Assembly (NCBI GenBank): GCA_020344435.1
Contig: CP070826.1
Location: 162,858-171,171, forward strand
DNA: 8,314 bases
Direction of reading: 5' to 3'
Source of the DNA: Candidatus Bathyarchaeota archaeon
GTDB taxonomy: Archaea; Thermoproteota; Bathyarchaeia; Bathyarchaeales; Bathyarchaeaceae
Within the stretch, counting starts at the first letter, position 1; each line of letters starts with the position of its first letter. The position numbers were made by a program, and so were the translations under genes. The notes beneath the pieces are model-generated. The model was not told the origin of the DNA, did no database searches, and was given only the letters and a program-made list of their open reading frames with translations. Shown here in pieces: positions 1 to 5,760 of the stretch.

Positions 1-2
1 AT

Positions 3-557
3 CGAAATGATGTGGTGATTATCAGCACCAGACCATTCTACAATCATCATTATAATGTTGAGTGCCTGATCAAGGCTATTCCACGGATAGTTGAGAGATT
101 TCCGGACGTGAGGTTCATACTCAAGGGCGTGGGACCTTTGGAGGACTATCTGAAGACCCTGGTTCGGAAACTGAGAGTCTCCGAGAACGTCAGGTTCGTT
201 GGCTTGGTCAGTTTCCCCGAAGTTGCTCAGTACATGGCAGCTGCAGACATCTACGTCTCCACATGCTTCATTGACTCCACCTCCGTCTCGTTGTTGGAGG
301 CGATGGCCTCTGGCTTGTCCCCCGTAGTCACTGATATACCGGGAAACAGAGAATGGATCAAGGATGGAGTGAACGGTCTCCTATTCCCACCGAGAAAGTC
401 GCTTGCCCTTGCTGAAAAGGTTTCAAGACTCGTAGAGAATCCTAGCCTGAGGAGAACCTTTGGGAGGAAATGCCGAGAGATAGTGCGCCGAAGAGCCACG
501 TGGGAAGAGTGTGTCTCACAGATGGAAGACATCTACTTGTCTCTGCTGTCAAAATAG
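3..557 (+). CDS. GT4-family glycosyltransferase, C-terminal half (5' end outside window)
   Basis: The reading frame is open to the window edge, so only the C-terminal nucleotide-sugar-binding Rossmann domain of a GT-B fold enzyme is present (about 185 codons; complete GT4 proteins are about 350-400 aa). The fragment shows the usual GT4 order: a short strand ending STRPF, a KAIPRIVERFPDVRFILKG segment, the FVG strand before the helix that leads to the donor site, and the donor-binding block SVSLLEAMASG followed by VVTDIPGNREWI and NGLLFPP. The classical EX7E motif is present as DX7E (D of DSTS to E of LLEAM), a conservative change. GTG at position 12 could be read as a start but is clearly internal. 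The family transfers sugars from nucleotide donors to lipid, glycan or protein acceptors, at the cytoplasmic side or membrane surface. Its position before sugar-modification genes suggests a role in surface-glycan or N-glycan assembly. The exact donor and acceptor cannot be read. Confidence 0.9.
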   Translation, partial: RNDVVIISTRPFYNHHYNVECLIKAIPRIVERFPDVRFILKGVGPLEDYLKTLVRKLRVSENVRFVGLVSFPEVAQYMAAADIYVSTCFIDSTSVSLLEAMASGLSPVVTDIPGNREWIKDGVNGLLFPPRKSLALAEKVSRLVENPSLRRTFGRKCREIVRRRATWEECVSQMEDIYLSLLSK

Positions 558-640
558 AAGGACTAGTTGTAGAGCCTTTGTTTGCACCCTTCGAGCGGCT
601 TCTTTCTTACGTTCCTATTAAGACCAGTACTCAGTAAGCC

Positions 641-648
641 TTTTACAA
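641..648 (+). promoter_or_regulatory. Weak TATA-like element upstream of the oxidoreductase gene
   Basis: TTTTACAA lies about 19-26 bases before the ATG at 667, in the 109-base gap after the glycosyltransferase. If used, it would give a leaderless or nearly leaderless mRNA, consistent with the lack of a clear Shine-Dalgarno before that ATG. The spacing is a little short and the match to TTTAWATA is imperfect, so read-through from the glycosyltransferase gene is an equally good explanation. A pyrimidine-rich run near 599-610 could act as a weak upstream terminator, but it is not convincing. Confidence 0.22.
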
Positions 649-666
649 CAATATTGAAGAAATAGG

Positions 667-1680
667 ATGTGGAGGTTCAGGTTCACGAAGCCACGAATCG
701 TTCTTGTGGGCGCCGGAAGATTCGGCCGAAATCATTTGCGAGTTCTAAAGGAGATTGAGAGTGAGGGACTATGCACTCTTCATGGAATAGTTGACACAAG
801 AAGTGAGGTATTGGAAGAAGTTGGAAGGGATCATAATATCAAGACATCTTCGAACATCGACGACTTTCTAGGCGATGATGTTGATGGGATGGATATAGTC
901 ACTCCAACAGGAACGCATTTCAAATTGTGTCTCAAATGTTTGGAGGCTGGAAAGCATGTGTTCGTGGAGAAACCTCTGACCACGAGCCATGTGCAAGCCG
1001 AACAGCTTGTTCAGATGGCTGAGGAACGACACAGGATCTTGATGGTTGGGCACATTTTTAGGTACAACTCTGCTATACGCAGGATAAGAGAGATTATTGA
1101 GAAAGGCGAGTTGGGAGAAATCTACTATTTGTTTGGCCGTTTCATGGGAATAAAAAATCCGAGAGTTGATGTAGGCGCCCTCTTCAACTACACGGTTCAT
1201 CACATAGACATCTACAATTACTTGCTTGATAAGCCTCCAGAAGAAGTGAACTGTTCTACAGGCTATTTTCTGCAAAGAGAGAATCTAGAAGATGTTTGCG
1301 TCCTAGTTTTGAGGTATCCACCCAACACGATGGGAATAGTTGAAGGAAGCTGGTTGCCTCCGGGCAAACATAGAGATCTAACCATCGTTGGAAGCAGAAA
1401 GAGCATAACATCCGATCTCCTAAGTCAGACACTTGAAGTTCACAAAACATACATTAAAGACAAGGATGGACGACTTGAAGCAATAAATGAAGGATCGACC
1501 AGAATCGATGTCCAATTCGAAGAACCACTCAAACTTGAATTAATGGACTTCATCCAGTGCATAGGCAACGGTAAAGAACCATTAGCTAGCGGGCGGACTG
1601 CCATAAACGTCATAAAGACGGTTGAGAAAGCTCTAGAGTCCGCTCGGCTCGGAAGGAAAGTGAGAATCTTTGGCAATTAG
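667..1680 (+). CDS. Gfo/Idh/MocA-family NAD(P)-dependent sugar oxidoreductase (WlbA/WbpB-like candidate)
   Basis: This 337-residue protein has the full family layout. An N-terminal Rossmann domain carries the dinucleotide motif GAGRFG (residues 15-20). The EKP signature is at 101-103, with K102 the conserved catalytic or substrate lysine. A C-terminal alpha/beta domain carries VHHID (177-181), which supplies the catalytic His and Asp positions. Family members oxidise or reduce one hydroxyl of a sugar or nucleotide-sugar. Directly followed by an acyltransferase and a PLP aminotransferase, the likely role is oxidation of the C3 (or C4) hydroxyl of a nucleotide-linked sugar to a ketone for transamination, as WlbA/WbpB does on UDP-GlcNAcA. 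The start ATG has no strong Shine-Dalgarno, but the first beta strand (PRIVLVG) begins only nine residues in, leaving no later start. Its 3' end overlaps the next gene by 11 bases, implying coupled translation. Family assignment is secure; the substrate is inferred. Confidence 0.9.
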   Translation: MWRFRFTKPRIVLVGAGRFGRNHLRVLKEIESEGLCTLHGIVDTRSEVLEEVGRDHNIKTSSNIDDFLGDDVDGMDIVTPTGTHFKLCLKCLEAGKHVFVEKPLTTSHVQAEQLVQMAEERHRILMVGHIFRYNSAIRRIREIIEKGELGEIYYLFGRFMGIKNPRVDVGALFNYTVHHIDIYNYLLDKPPEEVNCSTGYFLQRENLEDVCVLVLRYPPNTMGIVEGSWLPPGKHRDLTIVGSRKSITSDLLSQTLEVHKTYIKDKDGRLEAINEGSTRIDVQFEEPLKLELMDFIQCIGNGKEPLASGRTAINVIKTVEKALESARLGRKVRIFGN

Positions 1681-2353
1681 TGAGAACGCCGTGATTTACG
1701 AAAGAACGAAAATAGGAAAGAATCCGGTAGTAGAGGACTTCGTAGTTCTTGGTAAGCCGCCTTCAGGATTCAAGCCAGGTCAATTAGAGTTGGTTATAGG
1801 CGACTTTCCAACAATCAGATCGGGGACCATAATCTACGCTGGAAACATCATCGGCAATCGCTTTCAAACGGGAGACAACGCAAGGATACGTGAAAACAAC
1901 AGAATCGGTGATTCTGTTAGCATCGGTGCGGGTTCGGTTGTTGAATGCGGTTGTGAAATGAAAGATTATGCAAGAATCCACTCTAACTGCTTCATATCGG
2001 AATACACAATCATCAACGAAAATGCATGGATAGGACCAGGCGTAAACATGACAAACGTTCTACATCCACCCTGTCCTGCCTTCAAAAAGCATGCTCCGAT
2101 CCGCGGAGAAAGATGCCTCAATGGACCAGTCATAAACAAATGCGCAGTAATTGGAGCAGGAGCCACAATCCTACCCGGCGTTGTCATCGGTGAAAGTGCT
2201 ATTGTTGGCGCTGGATCCGTTGTAAATAGTGACATACCCGAACGATGTGTAGTGGCGGGCAATCCAGCCAAAGTCGTCAAGAAGATCGGAGACCTCGATT
2301 GCCCATTAGGATTCTACAAAAGAGGAGAGGTCTACTCGTGGAGAAGAAAATGA
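1670..2353 (+). CDS. Left-handed beta-helix (hexapeptide) N-acyltransferase, WlbB/WbpD-like
   Basis: This 227-residue protein is dominated by hexapeptide repeats, for example ISENAVI, YERTKI, GKNPVV, RIGDSVSIGAGSVV and then CAVIGAGATILPGVVIGESAIVGAGSVV. It closes with AGNPAKVVKKI, the capping sequence typical of trimeric sugar N-acetyltransferases. It probably transfers an acetyl (or other acyl) group from acyl-CoA to the amine made by the following aminotransferase. A loop with H132, C135, H141 and C149 interrupts the coils, and a short tail (CPLGFYKRGEVYSW) follows the helix. At residues 67-69 it reads TGD, where I recall many relatives having TGH. I chose TTG 1670 because the first coil (AVIYERTKI) needs it and GTGAG lies five bases upstream. 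GTG 1691 is a shorter alternative. The gene overlaps both neighbours (11 and 4 bases). The acyl donor and sugar are inferred from context. Confidence 0.88.
   Translation: MAISENAVIYERTKIGKNPVVEDFVVLGKPPSGFKPGQLELVIGDFPTIRSGTIIYAGNIIGNRFQTGDNARIRENNRIGDSVSIGAGSVVECGCEMKDYARIHSNCFISEYTIINENAWIGPGVNMTNVLHPPCPAFKKHAPIRGERCLNGPVINKCAVIGAGATILPGVVIGESAIVGAGSVVNSDIPERCVVAGNPAKVVKKIGDLDCPLGFYKRGEVYSWRRK
2324..2330 (+). promoter_or_regulatory. Shine-Dalgarno-like GGAGAGG inside the acyltransferase 3' end
   Basis: GGAGAGG ends seven bases before an in-frame GTG at 2338, which would add four residues (MEKK) to the aminotransferase. A second, shorter GGAG at 2340-2343 lies six bases before ATG 2350. The two possible starts differ only by this short extension. 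The GGAGAGG is too far (19 bases) from ATG 2350 to be its own site. Confidence 0.45.
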
Positions 2354-3435
2354 AAATCCCGCTATCAAAGATTTTCGTGGATCAGACCATCAGAAAAGCC
2401 GCACTGGAAGCCTTGGACAGCGGATGGTATATCCTAGGAGAAAGAGTCAAAGAATTCGAACAAGAGTTCGCGGATTTCTGTGGAGTCAAACACGCAATCT
2501 GCACTAGCTCTGGGACCTCAGCGATCTTTCTTGCTCTAATCGCCGCGGGCATAAAACCCCAAGATGAAGTTATTGTTCCTTCTTTCTCCTTCATGGCCAC
2601 GGCGTCTCCGATACTACATGTACATGCCAAACCAGTCTTCGCAGACATTAGCCTCAGGACATACACCCTGGATCCCAGTGAAATCAGAAAAAAAATATCT
2701 AAGAAGACTAGGGCTGTAATGCCCGTTCATCTGTATGGGCACCCCGCCGATATGGATCCGATCATGGAGATGGCGAGTCAAGAGGATCTTTTTGTGATTG
2801 AGGATGCAGCACAGGCACATGGTGCGGAGTATAAGGGGGCGAAGGTTGGGGGCATAGGCCACATGGGGTGTTTCAGCTTCTATCCGTCGAAGAATATGAC
2901 AGTATGTGGTGACGGCGGCATCGTTACAACGAATGATGAAGAAATCGCTGAGAAAGTGAGAATGTTGAGAGATCACGGAAGGCGGGAGAAATACGTTCAC
3001 GAGATTTCTGGGTATAACCTGAGATTCAATGAGATTCAGGCCGCGATTGGACTGAAACAGTTGGAAAGACTGCCGGTTTGGAATGAGAATCGAAGAAGGA
3101 TTGCGAGAGAGTATGACAAGTCGCTTCCATCCTCAGTGGTGAGTCCTATCGAAGAGACTTGGGGAAAGCATGTATATTATATGTACGTGATCAGAACTCT
3201 GGAACGTGGCGCGCTTCAGGAGTCTCTGAGGAAGGTCGGTGTTTCCACGGGCATTCACTATCCAATTCCAATCCATAAGCAGCCTGCACTATCAGACACC
3301 ATCAGCTCACGCCTCAAACTGGAGAACACCGAAGAAAGCGCGGAAACTGTGCTCTCACTGCCCATGTATCCACAACTGTCCCAGCATGAAATAGAGTATG
3401 TGAGCGACAAGGTACGGCTCTTCTTCGAAAGATGA
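2350..3435 (+). CDS. DegT/DnrJ/EryC1-family PLP-dependent sugar aminotransferase (WlbC/WbpE-like candidate)
   Basis: This 361-residue fold-type I aminotransferase has the length and motif order of nucleotide-sugar aminotransferases. A phosphate-binding SSGTSA (53-58) comes first, then VIVPSFSF (75-81) and EDAAQAHGA (151-159), where Asp152 pairs with the PLP pyridine nitrogen. FYPSKNM follows with the Schiff-base lysine K181, then GDGGIVTT and GYNLRFNEIQAAIGLKQL, the subunit-interface and substrate segment. The enzyme would convert a keto-sugar nucleotide to an amino sugar using glutamate, in the cytoplasm. It probably takes the product of the oxidoreductase at 667-1680 and passes the amine to the overlapping acyltransferase. 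ATG 2350 overlaps the previous stop as ATGA. GTG 2338 with a better Shine-Dalgarno is an alternative. A frame-open extension back to 2245 only shadows the acyltransferase. Family assignment is very secure; regiochemistry (C3 versus C4) is inferred from the neighbours. Confidence 0.93.
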   Translation: MKIPLSKIFVDQTIRKAALEALDSGWYILGERVKEFEQEFADFCGVKHAICTSSGTSAIFLALIAAGIKPQDEVIVPSFSFMATASPILHVHAKPVFADISLRTYTLDPSEIRKKISKKTRAVMPVHLYGHPADMDPIMEMASQEDLFVIEDAAQAHGAEYKGAKVGGIGHMGCFSFYPSKNMTVCGDGGIVTTNDEEIAEKVRMLRDHGRREKYVHEISGYNLRFNEIQAAIGLKQLERLPVWNENRRRIAREYDKSLPSSVVSPIEETWGKHVYYMYVIRTLERGALQESLRKVGVSTGIHYPIPIHKQPALSDTISSRLKLENTEESAETVLSLPMYPQLSQHEIEYVSDKVRLFFER

Positions 3436-3436
3436 G

Positions 3437-4288
3437 CTACACGTGTCCTATCGTCTCTTTCAATATCTGAGAATAGCTTTCTGGCGTCCCTATATCTATA
3501 CGCCGTTCATCAGACCTCAGCTTGAGAGCGTAGAGTCTACCTCCTGACTTCGAAAGTGCCTGGAGTGCATCGCCGAGTTGCACTTCACCATTTTCATCTG
3601 GAGTGACCGCTTTTATTGCTTCATAGATTGTTGGTTTGAAAATGTATAGGGCAATGATGGCTAAGTTGGAGGGTGGTTTCTCGGGTTTCTCGATGACCTT
3701 TTCTACTTCAATAACGTCTGCCGCGACTTCTTCCCCTACGGCGACGCCGTATCTTCGAGGATCTTCGAGTTCTTCAACAAGGAAAGTGGCATCAGCGTCA
3801 TAGCGCTTGAATGCGTCTATCATTCTCTCCAAATGACTGTTCTTTCTGGAGAGAACCAGATCGTCTCCAGCGTGTAATAGAAAGGGATCCTCCCCTGTGA
3901 AAGGGTTGCCCCTGTACACTGCATCCCCAAATCCTCTTGGCGTCGGCTGACTTATGAAAACCATGTTGGAGTCCTCTACTTTTCTGTAAAATTCACGCAG
4001 TTCATCTGTTAGTGAAGCCCTGTTCTGGCTCTTCAGATGCTGTACGAAGTCCCAATCTGGAGTGAAGTGATCCTCTATTGCTCTCTTGCCACGCCCGACT
4101 ATGATGCAGAATCTTCTGAATCCTACACCGTACAACTGCTCGAAAACCGCCTGCAACATCGGCTTCAGACAGACTGTATCATCTTCCCTTCTGAAGAAGA
4201 GCGGAAGCATCTCTTTTGGCAATTCCTTTGTTATTGGCAATAATCTCGTGCCAAGCCCAGCAGCGGGCAATACGGCTTTCTCAATCAT
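3437..4288 (-). CDS. galU: UTP--glucose-1-phosphate uridylyltransferase (archaeal GalU type)
   Basis: This 283-residue enzyme makes UDP-glucose from UTP and glucose 1-phosphate in the cytoplasm. The nucleotidyltransferase signature AAGLGTRLLPITKELPKEML spans residues 9-28. GRGKRAIEDHF (65-75) and QPTPRGFGDAV (114-124) follow. HAGDD (139-143) supplies the metal-binding aspartate region, EKP (200-202) and PSNLA (206-210) the sugar-binding region, and ENGEVQLGDAL (232-242) and DIGTPESY (265-272) the C-terminal part. After PKEMLP it has the segment FFRREDDTVCLKPMLQAVFE, longer than the matching bacterial GalU region and similar to what I recall in archaeal homologues. ATG 4288 is preceded by AGGTCCTG, a weak Shine-Dalgarno. 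The gene is divergent from the UDP-glucose dehydrogenase gene that would use its product. Its stop lies one base from the aminotransferase stop. Close RmlA/TTP-type relatives are less likely given the LPKEML and PSNLA motifs. Confidence 0.93.
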   Translation of the reverse strand: MIEKAVLPAAGLGTRLLPITKELPKEMLPLFFRREDDTVCLKPMLQAVFEQLYGVGFRRFCIIVGRGKRAIEDHFTPDWDFVQHLKSQNRASLTDELREFYRKVEDSNMVFISQPTPRGFGDAVYRGNPFTGEDPFLLHAGDDLVLSRKNSHLERMIDAFKRYDADATFLVEELEDPRRYGVAVGEEVAADVIEVEKVIEKPEKPPSNLAIIALYIFKPTIYEAIKAVTPDENGEVQLGDALQALSKSGGRLYALKLRSDERRIDIGTPESYSQILKETIGHV

Positions 4289-4322
4289 CAGGACCTACCT
4301 AACTACCAGCTTGTCACACAAG

Positions 4323-4332
4323 TCATATAGAA
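4323..4332 (-). promoter_or_regulatory. Candidate TATA box for galU
   Basis: On the minus strand this reads TTCTATATGA. Its centre lies about 39 bases upstream of the galU ATG (4288). A start site about 26 bases downstream would leave a leader of about 13 bases holding the AGGT ribosome-binding sequence. Spacing and composition fit an archaeal TATA element; no experimental support is available from sequence alone. Confidence 0.4.
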
Positions 4333-4345
4333 TGCGTTTCAGAGA

Positions 4346-4355
4346 TTAATTTATG
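4346..4355 (+). promoter_or_regulatory. Candidate TATA box for the UDP-glucose dehydrogenase gene
   Basis: TTAATTTATG, about 50 bases before ATG 4404, lies in the 115-base divergent gap shared with galU. A start about 26 bases downstream would give a leader of roughly 25 bases that contains GGCGGT (4393-4398), a five-of-six match to GGAGGT, five bases before the ATG. The two divergent TATA candidates are about 23 bases apart, so a regulator bound between them could affect both genes. Confidence 0.38.
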
Positions 4356-4403
4356 TCTATGCTCAGCCAATCTGTTGATAGTGGGAGATGAAGGCGGTAA
4401 ACA

Positions 4404-5738
4404 ATGAGAATTGGAAGAATATCAATCGTTGGGACCGGATACGTTGGATTGGTTACTGCGGTTGGCTTCGCTAGCAAGGGCTACATGACCATTGCATCCA
4501 CGCACGATCCAGAGAAAGTGGCTTTGATAAACAGCGGAGTCCCACCCTTCTACGAACTCGGATTAGGGAAGATAATCGAAGGAGTTGTTAAGGATGGCCA
4601 TCTCAAATGCGTGCTATACAAGAGAGACGTTATTCTAGATACAGATGTGACTTTCGTTGCTGCGGGTACTCCAAGTCGTCAAGACGGAAGTATCGACCTG
4701 CAATACGTTGAAAGAACTGCCGAGGAAATAGGGCAGGCTCTGAGAGAAAAGAGAGGATACCATTTAGTGGTGGTTAAGAGCACTGTGGTGCCTGGAACCA
4801 CGGAGAGAATTGTCAAACCAACGATTGAGAGGCACTCAGGAAAGAAATGTGGTACTGACTTTGGTCTGTGCATGAATCCTGAGTTCTTGAGGGAGGGATC
4901 CGCCCTTCAAGACACCTTGCATCCCGATCGCATCATTATCGGCGAGGTAGACAAGAGATCGGGAGACCTCCTGGAAAGCATATACCAGGAGTTCTACGGC
5001 GTTGAGATGCCTCCTACCATCCGAACTAATCCGTCGACTGCTGAGCTTGTCAAGTACGCTAATAACGCCTTTCTGGCAACCAAGATCAGCTTCATGAACT
5101 CAATCGCGAACATCTGCGAAGGGATTCCAGGGGTGGACGTGAAAGATGTGGCGGAAGCCATTGGAATCGACAAGCGCATAAGCTCTCTATTTCTTAATGC
5201 AGGTTTGGGCTTTGGTGGTTCATGCCTGCCAAAAGACGTGAAGGCCTTAATCTCGTTCTCCAAGAATAATGGCTATGAACCAGTGCTTTTGGAGGCTATA
5301 GAAGAGGTGAACCGTGCCCAGCCAGATAGGGCGGTGGAGCTTGCTGAAGATCTCGTCGGCGATCTGAAAGGAAAGCAGATTGCCATCTTAGGCCTAGCCT
5401 TCAAGCCTGAAACTGATGACATGCGTGAAGCCACCTCGCTAAAAATCATCAACAGACTGTTGAAGAAAAGGGGAAAAGTGGTTGCTTACGATCCTATGGC
5501 TTTGAGCAAAGCAAAGGAGATCCTCGGCGACAAGGTGAGTTATGCCTCATCGGCTATTGACTGCATCAAAGATGCTGTTTGCTGCATCTTGGTGACAGAA
5601 TGGGATGAATTCAAGAAACTGGAACCGCACGATTTTGTGAAGTATATGAAAGAGCCTAACGTGATTGATGGGCGGCGCATATTCGATCCCAGAATATTCG
5701 CTGAAAGAACTCGTTTTAAAGCAATAGGGCTTGGCTAG
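4404..5738 (+). CDS. ugd: UDP-glucose 6-dehydrogenase-type nucleotide-sugar dehydrogenase
   Basis: This 444-residue protein has the three-domain layout of UDP-glucose/GDP-mannose dehydrogenases. The N-terminal Rossmann domain carries GTGYVG (10-15). The conserved substrate-site blocks are KSTVVPGTT (125-133), NPEFLREG (158-165) and LVKYANNAFLATK (215-227). FGGSCLPKD (270-278) holds the catalytic cysteine C274, and a C-terminal UDP-binding Rossmann-like domain starts at ILGLAFKPETDDMREA. It oxidises the C6 alcohol of a UDP-sugar to a carboxylate in two NAD+-dependent steps. NPEFLREG is the form seen in UDP-glucose and GDP-mannose enzymes. The UDP-GlcNAc/UDP-ManNAc enzymes usually have an (S/C)PER block there. 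With galU divergent next door, UDP-glucuronate is the likely product. After the second strand it reads ASTHDPEKV, with T33 where the usual VDID-type NAD-ribose-binding aspartate would align. GGCGGT precedes the ATG by five bases. Confidence 0.93.
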   Translation: MRIGRISIVGTGYVGLVTAVGFASKGYMTIASTHDPEKVALINSGVPPFYELGLGKIIEGVVKDGHLKCVLYKRDVILDTDVTFVAAGTPSRQDGSIDLQYVERTAEEIGQALREKRGYHLVVVKSTVVPGTTERIVKPTIERHSGKKCGTDFGLCMNPEFLREGSALQDTLHPDRIIIGEVDKRSGDLLESIYQEFYGVEMPPTIRTNPSTAELVKYANNAFLATKISFMNSIANICEGIPGVDVKDVAEAIGIDKRISSLFLNAGLGFGGSCLPKDVKALISFSKNNGYEPVLLEAIEEVNRAQPDRAVELAEDLVGDLKGKQIAILGLAFKPETDDMREATSLKIINRLLKKRGKVVAYDPMALSKAKEILGDKVSYASSAIDCIKDAVCCILVTEWDEFKKLEPHDFVKYMKEPNVIDGRRIFDPRIFAERTRFKAIGLG

Positions 5739-5760
5739 TGCAGAATTCAATTGAGTGTTG

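Noticed and set aside
868..1275. 135-codon open frame on the - strand inside the oxidoreductase gene
   Set aside because: It is antisense to a well-supported gene, with Cys/His/Phe-rich composition typical of a shadow frame.
2245..2349. N-terminal extension of the aminotransferase reading frame by 35 residues
   Set aside because: It overlaps the acyltransferase 3' end, has low-complexity basic sequence unlike the family, and ATG 2350 (or GTG 2338) gives the normal family start with ribosome-binding sequences.
4404..5738. Annotation of the dehydrogenase as a UDP-GlcNAc dehydrogenase to complete the classical diacetamido-uronate pathway
   Set aside because: The NPEFLREG block and the adjacent galU point to UDP-glucose. 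The pathway fit alone is not enough.
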